From: Meira nashicola
Taxonomy: Eukaryota; Basidiomycota; Exobasidiomycetes; Exobasidiales; Brachybasidiaceae
Length of the DNA stretch: 64,000 nucleotides
Direction: 5' to 3'
Assembly (NCBI GenBank): GCA_001600355.1
Contig: BCJU01000003.1
Location: 2,050,519-2,114,518, forward strand
Shown here: piece after piece, positions 1 through 7,149 of the stretch
Position numbering within the stretch: the stretch's first letter is position 1
Layout of the letters: every line of letters begins with the position of its first letter
The notes under the pieces: model-generated
The model's database searches: none
Told to the model about the DNA's origin: nothing
Seen by the model: only the letters and a program-made list of their open reading frames with translations
Program-made: the position numbers and the translations under genes

Positions 1-499
1 TTTTGTTGGAAGCACACATACCTCGTCGGATGAAACATTTCCCTTGGCTAGTAAAATGATGATGACGAGGAGTAAGGAAAGGGAAGTAGTACAAATGTTA
101 CACTTGTATTTCCCGCGTTACGCACACCCAGGCTCGCGAGAAATTATAGTGCCTAATAGACAGGCCTACGCATTTATCCCTTCAACTCTCACTCTCACCG
201 CCTTGTATGGACAATGATGAAGCATAGGCTCCGAAATTGATCGGTTATACTGGTTCCAGTATCTAGCATAGCTGTATCATTCAGAGAAAAATGAGGAAGC
301 GATGATTGTGGGGCGTATGGCTGTGAAGCATATCAATCATTGCATGTATGAAAGGGGAAGGTATACTATGACCGCGTACGTGTAGCTTTCATGCGAACTA
401 ATTCTTACTGTGCTGCATTCAAAGATTTGATCTCTATTAATGCAAATGCTTTCTTCTCTGATCATTTTCTCATATCAATCATTTGAATATGCGAAAGTG
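1..499. other. left-edge non-coding stretch
   Basis: No convincing gene begins here. On the minus strand, about positions 2-99, one frame encodes a signal-peptide-like hydrophobic run (SLSLLLVIIILLA) followed by SSDE and a GTATGT donor-like hexamer. No in-frame ATG precedes it before a stop, so it is not called as a gene. The rest is the presumed promoter of the first array gene. Confidence 0.4.
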
Positions 500-1123
500 A
501 TGGATATCTGGAGATCTCTAGTCTTCCTCTTTCTCACTTGCCAGCATATTTACTCCGTAAATGCGATTTCTTCCAGCTCTTCATCGCAATTTGATTTGAA
601 TGCATTTCTAGATCTTCCTAGATCTGAGTATATGCTCACTTATCCTACTAATAGTCAAGTGCAAGATAATACAGAAGCAAGCTCTCAACATCGCATACTC
701 AATACACAACCGCAAGCAAGTCAAGATGCAAATACAGATCTGATTGATAAAAGAAAATATGATAGGAAGCTTAAAAATGCAAACTATCGAAAGAGAGTTC
801 GAGAAAATCCAGCAAAGTCGAAAGAATTTAAAGAGCGAAAAAAGAAGAGTCTTGAAAGATCTTTATCAAAATTTACTGAAGAAGAATTAAAGAAGTATAA
901 AATTGAAAAACGTGAAAAAGAAAGAATACAATATCACGTACGCAAGCAGAGAAGAGGATATGGAACCTTGCAAAATGAAAGATTGAAAAGGATTAGAGTA
1001 AAAATCAAAGAGAATACGGCTACAAAGGAAGATATTTTGGAACATGAAAGAGTCGTACAACAAAAACGAGATAGTCGTCGAGCGCGTGACTTGCGTAAAG
1101 AGCAATCCAAACGGAACGAATAA
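500..1123 (+). CDS. secreted basic array protein 1 (candidate effector)
   Basis: I do not recognise a named family. From the ATG at 500 the product is 207 residues. The in-frame ATG at 440 would add 20 polar residues before the hydrophobic segment, so 500 is preferred. Residues 1-22 form a signal peptide with probable cleavage after VNA. A serine run is followed by DLNAFLDLP (residues 32-40), a variant of the motif found at this place in all paralogs. The remainder is Lys/Arg/Glu-rich and probably helical, with a 23-residue repeat phase (NP at the start of one unit, FTEEE at the next), then RRGYG and an IRVKIKENTATKEDI tail module. The predicted mature protein has no cysteine, which argues against a disulfide-stabilised extracellular protein. 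Secretion and host-directed action are inferences. It is the first intact gene of the array. Confidence 0.75.
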   Translation: MDIWRSLVFLFLTCQHIYSVNAISSSSSSQFDLNAFLDLPRSEYMLTYPTNSQVQDNTEASSQHRILNTQPQASQDANTDLIDKRKYDRKLKNANYRKRVRENPAKSKEFKERKKKSLERSLSKFTEEELKKYKIEKREKERIQYHVRKQRRGYGTLQNERLKRIRVKIKENTATKEDILEHERVVQQKRDSRRARDLRKEQSKRNE

Positions 1124-1263
1124 AGTGTGCATCATGCCACAAAGTGAAAATTCCGCAGCCCCGTGCAATCAATGCATGGCTGTGCGATGCGCAGATGTAT
1201 GATTCTTGCAGAAGACGATGTTGACAGAGATTCGTACTTTCATTTCTACGATACGATAGCATC

Positions 1264-1884
1264 ATGATGCCAAAACCTTTCATTATATGCTTTGCGATAG
1301 TATTGCTTCTGTCTTTCACTTCTTCTGTTATGAGCCAAACGAGATCGGCAAGCCTTGACTTGAACCGATCGCCACCAAAGTCTACAGATGGCTCAGCTCT
1401 CGGAGAAGGTTCAAATGATATCGGTATCAGAGAGCATATTCTCGAATCTTCGCTGCAAACTTCTCAAAGGTTTGATGATACAGTATCACACAAGAAAGGG
1501 GCAGAGGTACTTAAAGATTCTCAAAAGCATCGAACACGTTACCTTGCAATGAAAGAAGCCAATCCAAAATTAATTAAAGAAATAAATCACCGGACTGCGG
1601 AAAAGAGAAAAGAAAGGATTGCTGATTTGTCAGAAGAAGAATTGAAAAAGTTTATCAAGAAAAAACGTGAATATGAACGAATTCGATATCATGCTAGAAA
1701 ACGAGAAGGTGGTTGTGCAAATCAATTCGAAAGTAAATTAAAAGATATTAGACGAAAAATTCGACAAAAAATTGCAACACCTGAAGAAATTGCAATAAGA
1801 GAAAAAAATCTCGAACGAAAGCGTATAAGTTATCATAAACTCAAAAATAATCCGAAGAGATTTAAGCGATCTTCACCCAAATGA
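1264..1884 (+). CDS. secreted basic array protein 2 with exact DLNxxP motif
   Basis: Product of 206 residues, start at the first of two adjacent ATGs. Residues 1-24 are a clear signal peptide (hydrophobic core IICFAIVLLLSF). DLNRSP lies at residues 32-37, eight residues beyond the likely cleavage site. DLNxxP is one of the two canonical plant EAR repression motifs, which bind Topless-type co-repressors. The C-terminal half is a charged helical region with the 23-residue phase (ANP unit, then LSEEE unit), a YHARKREGG stretch replacing GYG, and an IRRKIRQKIATPEEI tail module. One cysteine in the mature protein. Nuclear targeting is plausible from basic clusters but unproven. The best-preserved full-length example of the DLNxxP subgroup. 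Confidence 0.78.
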   Translation: MMPKPFIICFAIVLLLSFTSSVMSQTRSASLDLNRSPPKSTDGSALGEGSNDIGIREHILESSLQTSQRFDDTVSHKKGAEVLKDSQKHRTRYLAMKEANPKLIKEINHRTAEKRKERIADLSEEELKKFIKKKREYERIRYHARKREGGCANQFESKLKDIRRKIRQKIATPEEIAIREKNLERKRISYHKLKNNPKRFKRSSPK

Positions 1885-2114
1885 TCGATTCGAATGCGAA
1901 TTTAGGCACATTGTTCAGATATGCTGCGTCTCTCTTCTTCACCTTTATGGCCCCGAGATACGAATGGCTGTGTACGATCACCGTGAAGGTACAAGAATAG
2001 CTCGATTACGTAATTTTTTGTTTAAAAACAAAACAAAGCCCCTTCGATAGACGAAGTAAACCATTTAGTCTGTTATGCTTGTTGTCTTCTTTAATCATTC
2101 TAAATCATTTAAAG

Positions 2115-2738
2115 ATGATGAATCTTTATACAATACCATGGTTTTTTATGTTAGTTTTCCTCTTTATTTTTTGCCATTTGTTTCAATCCACTCTGTCAAT
2201 CTCTTCAAACGATTCGGCCGACTTTGACGCAGATGATTTCTTAAATCTTCCTTCTGGTCAATTGCTACAATATCCTACGACGCCTCAATCTGAAAATAGA
2301 GAAGTAACCTCTAAAAAGAATAATTATATTCGACCTAGACTTGCTCAAGAAGCGGGTATAAAAGCTCCTGTTTCATCAAAAGAGAAGAAATCAAGATCAG
2401 AATATAAGCGTATACACAGACTTCGAAATCCGATTTTACAAAAACAACAACAAAAACGAGATTATGAAGGGAAAAAGAAATTAATTTCAAAAATGAATGA
2501 AGAAGAACATACGCAATACATAGAATGTAGAAAGAAAGAAGCTAAATATCAATATCAAATGCGCACTTTAAAAAGAGGATATGGAAGTAAGCAAAATGAA
2601 AAATTTAAAGAGATCAGAAGAAAAGTTAAAGAAAATATTGCTTCAAAGGAAGAAATTGAAGCATTAGATAAACTTAATCTACAAAAGTTAAAAAAATATC
2701 ATGCCGCTAAAGCAAAAAGAATTGCTCCGAAAGGATAA
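2115..2738 (+). CDS. secreted basic array protein 3 (FLNLP subgroup)
   Basis: Product of 207 residues from the ATG pair at 2115. An ATG-less upstream extension in frame is ignored because the hydrophobic segment begins right after 2115. Signal peptide residues 1-28, very Phe-rich. DADDFLNLP ends at residue 46 and is followed by a LLQYPTTP stretch that recurs in array protein 6, so the two form a subgroup. The basic region carries the NP unit and the MNEEE unit 23 residues apart, then KRGYGSKQNE and an IRRKVKENIASKEEI tail module. It ends in a Lys/Ala-rich tail. Function unknown; secretion inferred from the signal peptide. Confidence 0.75.
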   Translation: MMNLYTIPWFFMLVFLFIFCHLFQSTLSISSNDSADFDADDFLNLPSGQLLQYPTTPQSENREVTSKKNNYIRPRLAQEAGIKAPVSSKEKKSRSEYKRIHRLRNPILQKQQQKRDYEGKKKLISKMNEEEHTQYIECRKKEAKYQYQMRTLKRGYGSKQNEKFKEIRRKVKENIASKEEIEALDKLNLQKLKKYHAAKAKRIAPKG

Positions 2739-2983
2739 TTGATATAATATAAAATTGTGGTATGCAAAGGCTGAATTTCTTTTTTTAACATATATATACA
2801 CAGCGATTGTACAACTTTGTGGTTTTTGACTACAGCCTCGTGATCTAACAAGAAATTGCATTATCTCTTCAATTTGACAAGTATCTTTGCCCCGGATTTG
2901 TTGAAGAAACAATCAGTAACAAAAACAATGGCTATAATGAAATTCATTCTTGTTCTTTTTTGATGTAGTGTTCTCTTTCAGTC

Positions 2984-3613
2984 ATGCTATTTTTCATGCT
3001 CCTTCGCAACTTTTTCATGTTTTTACTCGTTTTCAATTCTTACTTCGTTATTTCTGCTGGATTAGATATCGATTTAAATAAAATGCCCGAGACGGAAGGT
3101 ATAAATTTGAATCAAACTCCCTTCCATTTAGAGAAGGATTTAGTTTCTCAAGACTCATCTTCCCAACCTTCTACAATTCTTGGTAAACGTGTAAGAGAAA
3201 AGGAAGAAAAACAAGATGATCCGAACAAACGAAGAAAGCAAAGTAATGAAGCTTCACGTCGTTATTATCAAAATTTAAAAATTATAAGACCAGAAAAATT
3301 GGCAAAAATTAAAGATCGTAAAAGGGAAAGATATCAAAATATGAATTTTGAAGAAAAGAAAAGATTTAAAGAAAATGACGCAAAAAATTATCAAAGACGT
3401 AAAGAAGAAAGAGGATTTGGAAGTAATTATAATAATAAACTTAAAGAAGCAAGAAAGAGAATGAAAGATGGTATTGCTACTAAAGAAGATATTGATATGG
3501 TGGAAAAAAATAGAAGATCAGAATTGCTCTGGTATCATTCTTTCAATACAAATTTAATCAAATCATCACACAATCATTCATCCAATCAAAAAAATAAAAA
3601 CCCTACACCCTAG
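2984..3613 (+). CDS. secreted basic array protein 4 with two (D/N)LNxxP motifs
   Basis: Product of 209 residues. Signal peptide residues 1-25 (Phe/Leu-rich, cleavage near ISA-G). Two related motifs follow closely: DLNKMP at residues 30-35 and NLNQTP at 41-46. A bipartite nuclear-localisation-like cluster (KR...NKRRKQ) lies around residues 70-87. The repeat region has RPEK and MNFEEKK units, here four residues closer than in the paralogs, then ERGFGSNYNNKLKEARKRMK and IATKEDI. The tail is Ser/His/Asn-rich. The doubled motif makes this the strongest EAR-like candidate in the array. Function is inference; no homology search was possible. Confidence 0.76.
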   Translation: MLFFMLLRNFFMFLLVFNSYFVISAGLDIDLNKMPETEGINLNQTPFHLEKDLVSQDSSSQPSTILGKRVREKEEKQDDPNKRRKQSNEASRRYYQNLKIIRPEKLAKIKDRKRERYQNMNFEEKKRFKENDAKNYQRRKEERGFGSNYNNKLKEARKRMKDGIATKEDIDMVEKNRRSELLWYHSFNTNLIKSSHNHSSNQKNKNPTP

Positions 3614-3728
3614 CTATGCTGATATTGTGTATATATAATGCGTTTCTAGAGTACCTGAATGATTTGACGGGTAAACAAATGCTGTGTAAAGGTTTTACTA
3701 AGATATTTAAAAGAAAAGGCAGCTGCTC

Positions 3729-4340
3729 ATGAAATATCACTACATTCCTTCCCACATGACAATGTACTGTGTAACTCACGTAACGATATTCTATCTATTA
3801 TTTGGACATATCCTTCAGACTACAGCTGTAATGATTGACCTTAATCGTTCTCCTCCACCTTCTCCGAGTGATTCGATGGAGAACCCTGTAACGAATGATG
3901 ATAAACAACCAATCAAAGTGACATGGCAAACACCAAAAAGAAAGCGAAGTAGACCTAAGAAAATAATAAAAACAAATAAAGTTTGGGGAACGAAAGATAA
4001 TGAAAACGAATCAAACAAAGTTGCAAAAAGTACATTAAGACGTAGAAGAATGCTTGCAAGAATGACAGTAGAAGAAAAAGAAAAATTTTATAAAAGAAAG
4101 AGAAAGAATGAAAAGAAATTACATGAAAAATATTCGGCTGAAGGAAACTATAAAAAATATGCAAAAGATACAGAAAGACGAAGACAAAGAATATCAAAAA
4201 TGACAAATGAAGAACGTGAAATATATTACAAGAAAAAGAGAGAACGTGAGAAGGAACAATATCAAAGACGTAAAGCACTTTTAGGATATGGTAGAAATAA
4301 AAACGAATCTTTAAAAATTATGAGAAGAAAAATGAAATAA
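3729..4340 (+). CDS. secreted basic array protein 5, DLNxxP, frameshifted C-terminus
   Basis: Product of 203 residues as read; alternative in-frame ATGs at 3756 and 3762 would give a tighter signal peptide. DLNRSP lies at residues 37-42. A classic nuclear-localisation-like cluster, PKRKRSRPKK, lies at residues 69-78. Three tandem 23-residue units start at residues 112 (MTVEE), 135 (YSAEG) and 158 (MTNEE); Ser/Thr at unit position 2, Glu at 4 and Tyr at 10 are shared. A GYGRNKNESLKIMRRKMK stretch ends at a TAA. The expected tail module continues in the next frame directly downstream (4342-4431), so the reading frame appears shifted by one base in an A-rich run. It could be a genuine recent mutation or an assembly error. 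Confidence 0.72.
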   Translation: MKYHYIPSHMTMYCVTHVTIFYLLFGHILQTTAVMIDLNRSPPPSPSDSMENPVTNDDKQPIKVTWQTPKRKRSRPKKIIKTNKVWGTKDNENESNKVAKSTLRRRRMLARMTVEEKEKFYKRKRKNEKKLHEKYSAEGNYKKYAKDTERRRQRISKMTNEEREIYYKKKREREKEQYQRRKALLGYGRNKNESLKIMRRKMK

Positions 4341-4341
4341 A

Positions 4342-4431
4342 GATCAAGCTAGTCGAGAAGAAATTGCAATAATTCAAAAAAGTAGAAAAGCTGATAAAAT
4401 GAATAAAAGAAAGAGAAGCGAAATGAATTAG
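4342..4431 (+). pseudogene. out-of-frame C-terminal remnant of array protein 5
   Basis: In the frame one base beyond the preceding gene's frame, 29 codons read through to a TAG. They include SREEIAIIQKS, matching the IAtxEEI tail module of the paralogs at the expected place. The disruption lies within the short A-rich stretch around 4335-4342. Confidence 0.65.
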
Positions 4432-4571
4432 GCAAAAACTATATGTCAATTTAAAATGACTTTTGTGTACTGTTTATAAATTGCTGTATTGGAAAGATAT
4501 ACCTAAAAGTTCGAAAATTGACAGTGACATCTTTGCTTTCTCTCAAACACAATCTCTTTCTTGACGGGGAA

Positions 4572-4997
4572 ATGGTGATAACTTTTACACTTTACTTCTT
4601 TTTTATCTTCTACCTTTTCCTTGCTGCATCTTCTACTTCTCGATCTCCTAGTCCTGATGTAGACATTGATCATTTTCTCAATTTGCCAAATGATACAATA
4701 CTTCAGTATTCGTCAGAGAATAAGCATATAGAAGACTTGACAACTTCCTTCAATAAACAAACAGCACAAAATCATAAACGTAAACGTACTCCTGAACCAG
4801 TTCTTGATATAATTGACAAGAAAACTTCAAGAAGAGAATCAGTTAAACATGCACAAAGAAGATTCGTAAAAAATTTAAAAGAATCAAATCCTGAAAGATT
4901 ACGAAAGATTAATAAAATAAAAAATGAAAAGAAGAAGAATAAAAGATTAAAATTGGATCCTAAAGCATTTGAAGAAGATAAAAGAAAGAGAAAATAA
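4572..4997 (+). CDS. secreted basic array protein 6, truncated (FLNLP subgroup)
   Basis: Product of 141 residues from the ATG at 4572. The longer in-frame extension starts at a TTG and places polar residues before the signal peptide. Signal peptide residues 1-19. DIDHFLNLP ends at residue 39 and is followed by ILQYSS, as in array protein 3. HKRKR is a nuclear-localisation-like cluster. The NP unit is present, and the protein stops inside the following repeat. In-frame sequence beyond the TAA still resembles the family (4998-5084), so this is a nonsense-truncated, probably decaying copy. The remaining protein keeps secretion signal, motif and part of the basic region. Confidence 0.65.
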   Translation: MVITFTLYFFFIFYLFLAASSTSRSPSPDVDIDHFLNLPNDTILQYSSENKHIEDLTTSFNKQTAQNHKRKRTPEPVLDIIDKKTSRRESVKHAQRRFVKNLKESNPERLRKINKIKNEKKKNKRLKLDPKAFEEDKRKRK

Positions 4998-5084
4998 TAT
5001 CTTCGTTCTTATCAACTTAAACGTAAAAAGGCGGCTTTAGAAGGAAGAACTAAAGAATGAAAGGAATTAAGGTCACGGTGTTAA
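4998..5084 (+). pseudogene. in-frame remnant beyond the stop of array protein 6
   Basis: Directly in frame after the TAA, codons read YLRSYQLKRKKAALEGRTKE, then a TGA, then KELRSR. This matches the YQxRRKxxxGYGxxxNxxLKxxR segment of the paralogs. The GYG core is lost, and no tail module is seen afterwards. Confidence 0.55.
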
Positions 5085-5256
5085 ATACAGCCCCGCTAAC
5101 GCCACACCCGGAGCAGACACAAATACAGACCCGATACAGTAATTCACAGCCACTTGGCGTTAATCTGAATGAATTTTATGTTTGAGAATGAAAAAAGTAT
5201 TCTTTGCTATTGACTTTCATCATAAAGTTTCATTAAGTACTAACTTATCGAGGAAG

Positions 5257-5730
5257 ATGATTACAACAATCAATTCTCTAAAGATTCTTGTCTTTATATT
5301 TTTGGTAATTTTACAATATGTTCAAACGTATGCCATTCCTTCAACTCCTTCTTCTGGTTCTGATTCGATCGATTGGGATGAATATATGATTTTTCCAAAA
5401 GAGGATTCACATGGAGTACAACATCATAATGATCATTCAATTATTAAACCTAAAAGTACTTCTGATCAACATCAACAACAACATTCAAAACCAATCGAAA
5501 AAGTAGAATCACCTAAAACTCCAGAAGCACAATCCAAAAATGATAAAAAGAGAAAAAGGGTTGATTCAAAAATTGTTAATTCTCCTACTTCAAGTGATGG
5601 ATCTTTGACTGATGCTCAAGTAAGAAAGAAAGCTGTCAATCGTAAATATTATGTTAAAAATCAAGTTCAATTGAGAGCAAACAGGAATGAAAAATATAAA
5701 CAAGAAAAACAGAGATCACGTAATTTGTAG
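5257..5730 (+). CDS. secreted basic array protein 7, short and diverged
   Basis: Product of 157 residues from the ATG at 5257; the in-frame ATG at 5188 would give 180 residues with a poorer signal peptide. The signal peptide (ILVFIFLVILQYVQTYA) is strong. The post-signal motif is diverged to SIDWDEYMIFP. A His/Gln/Ser/Lys linker and a DKKRKRVDSK nuclear-localisation-like cluster follow. The repeat region is short (RKYYVKNQVQLRANRNEKY) and the protein ends before the GYG and IAtxEEI modules. No recognisable continuation is seen after the stop, so this copy may be an old truncation. Same strand and spacing as its neighbours. Confidence 0.62.
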   Translation: MITTINSLKILVFIFLVILQYVQTYAIPSTPSSGSDSIDWDEYMIFPKEDSHGVQHHNDHSIIKPKSTSDQHQQQHSKPIEKVESPKTPEAQSKNDKKRKRVDSKIVNSPTSSDGSLTDAQVRKKAVNRKYYVKNQVQLRANRNEKYKQEKQRSRNL

Positions 5731-5948
5731 GTTGTTTTTTTCTCAAGTTTTATGTGTATAGAATATTGTTTTCTTCGCCATGTACATACCTTTCATCTTT
5801 CTCTCATTAAAGTGTATATACACCAATTATCCTTTCTTAATTGTTTTGCTTTTGCCCCGTGCATTGTACACATTCTTCTTATTCATTTTTGAAGATTTAA
5901 GGCAAAGTTCTTATCGAATTTGATCTGAATATCTTTTGTTAGTGAATT

Positions 5949-6542
5949 ATGATCATGAATAAAATGAAATCGTTCAGCATCATCTTATTGATAGTATTAC
6001 ACAATGCAATCATAGGATATGCAGTCCTTTCACCTCATTCACCTGAACCTTTATCAGACGATTTTGATATTGATAATTTGATGTTCGTTCCACCAGATCA
6101 TCCGATTTCACCCCAACGTGACAATAATGATGCAACTGTTCATCAACCTCAAAAAGAACAAGCAGAAAGCAATATAAAAGGGAAACAATTAGCAAAACAT
6201 TATAAAGCTAAATGGATGCGAGAATATCGTATACGTAAAAAATCAGATTCTGCAAAACAACAAACAAAGTCAATAAGAGAAAAAATTATTGAGAATGAAG
6301 GTAAAATTGTTTTGCCTTATGTTCAACGTAGACGTGAATTACAAAAAGAAAGTTATAAAAGATTAAAAGAAAAACGTGGATACGGTAAACTTCATCAAAT
6401 CACATTTAAAAATTTAAGACAAAAAGTTAAAGATGGCATTCCAATGACTCCGGATGAAAATGAAAAATATCAAAAAATGTATGATTCACAGCAAAAGTCT
6501 TACAAGAAAAAAATGTCAGAGAAGAGGAATAAGCAAACTTAA
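5949..6542 (+). CDS. secreted basic array protein 8, last array member
   Basis: Product of 197 residues. Signal peptide residues 1-25 (SIILLIVLHNAIIGYA). The post-signal segment DDFDIDNLMFVPPDHP is a diverged form of the family motif. The basic region contains RRRELQKESYKRLKEKRGYGK, then FKNLRQKVKDGIPMTPDEN, the tail module with IAT replaced by IPMTP. Full-length and apparently intact. No cysteine in the predicted mature protein. Function unknown; family assignment is based on the GYG and tail modules and on position. Confidence 0.7.
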   Translation: MIMNKMKSFSIILLIVLHNAIIGYAVLSPHSPEPLSDDFDIDNLMFVPPDHPISPQRDNNDATVHQPQKEQAESNIKGKQLAKHYKAKWMREYRIRKKSDSAKQQTKSIREKIIENEGKIVLPYVQRRRELQKESYKRLKEKRGYGKLHQITFKNLRQKVKDGIPMTPDENEKYQKMYDSQQKSYKKKMSEKRNKQT

Positions 6543-7149
6543 ATCTTCTACTTGTAATCACTAAACCGTTTATCAAGCCGGTGAATACAGAATTGTACAG
6601 AGCCTAAGAACTCATCAGCCGTTCATTGATTGTCGTGAAAGACAACCCTGTATTTATACCCCAATGTTCTATCTGCAATCACCTTTTTCAATATTAGGAA
6701 ATCACTTACCATGCTCCTTTCTTTATCTTTACTTCTAGAAAGAGTGTTATCGATTTATCCTACCAGTATAATGTGCTTTTGTATAATTTGACGTCATTCT
6801 TATTTGCTGCATGATGGGCGGAGCGGAAGAGTGAAGTTTGAGTAAATGCTGTGATTTAACAAAGACGGCGCCGTACTTTTGAAGGAAACGAAGAATTTTC
6901 CACTTTTTCCCTTGCTTTTTGGGGTTCTATTTTTGTGCATTTCATTTCAACATTTAATGCGTGCTCCTGTCTCTCTCTTCGGCTTGCCGATTTTTGGATT
7001 ATTTTGCACTTGACAGGCGTACTTCCGCTAATCCGAGTAGAATTTTCCTTAATTTCATCATTTCATGAAAGTGACTTGTAATTTTGTATATTATTTCATT
7101 TCTTTTCACCATCACCACACTTTCTTTTCTTATTCTCTCTCTAACAAAC
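6543..7149. other. intergenic, between the array and the next secreted gene
   Basis: AT-rich, with T-rich runs near 6890-7000. No open frame of note, no RNA gene and no family remnant recognised. Presumably the 3' end of array gene 8 and the promoter of the next gene. Confidence 0.4.

Larger units (their letters stand above)
500..6542 (+). repeat. tandem array of eight paralogous secreted basic protein genes
   Basis: Eight genes run head to tail on the plus strand with gaps of roughly 120-260 bases. Shared architecture: an N-terminal signal peptide; a short D-rich/hydrophobic motif ending in proline (DLNxxP, FLNLP, or MxFP/MFVPP); a polar linker; Lys/Arg/Glu-rich helical repeats; and in most a tail module with G-[YF]-G, N-x-x-LK-x-x-R and I-A-T/S-x-E-E/D-I. 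The genes are much richer in A than the housekeeping genes to the right. Paralogs are diverged, so the duplications are not recent, and two or three members are damaged. Family membership is read directly from the sequences; function is inferred. Confidence 0.85.
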
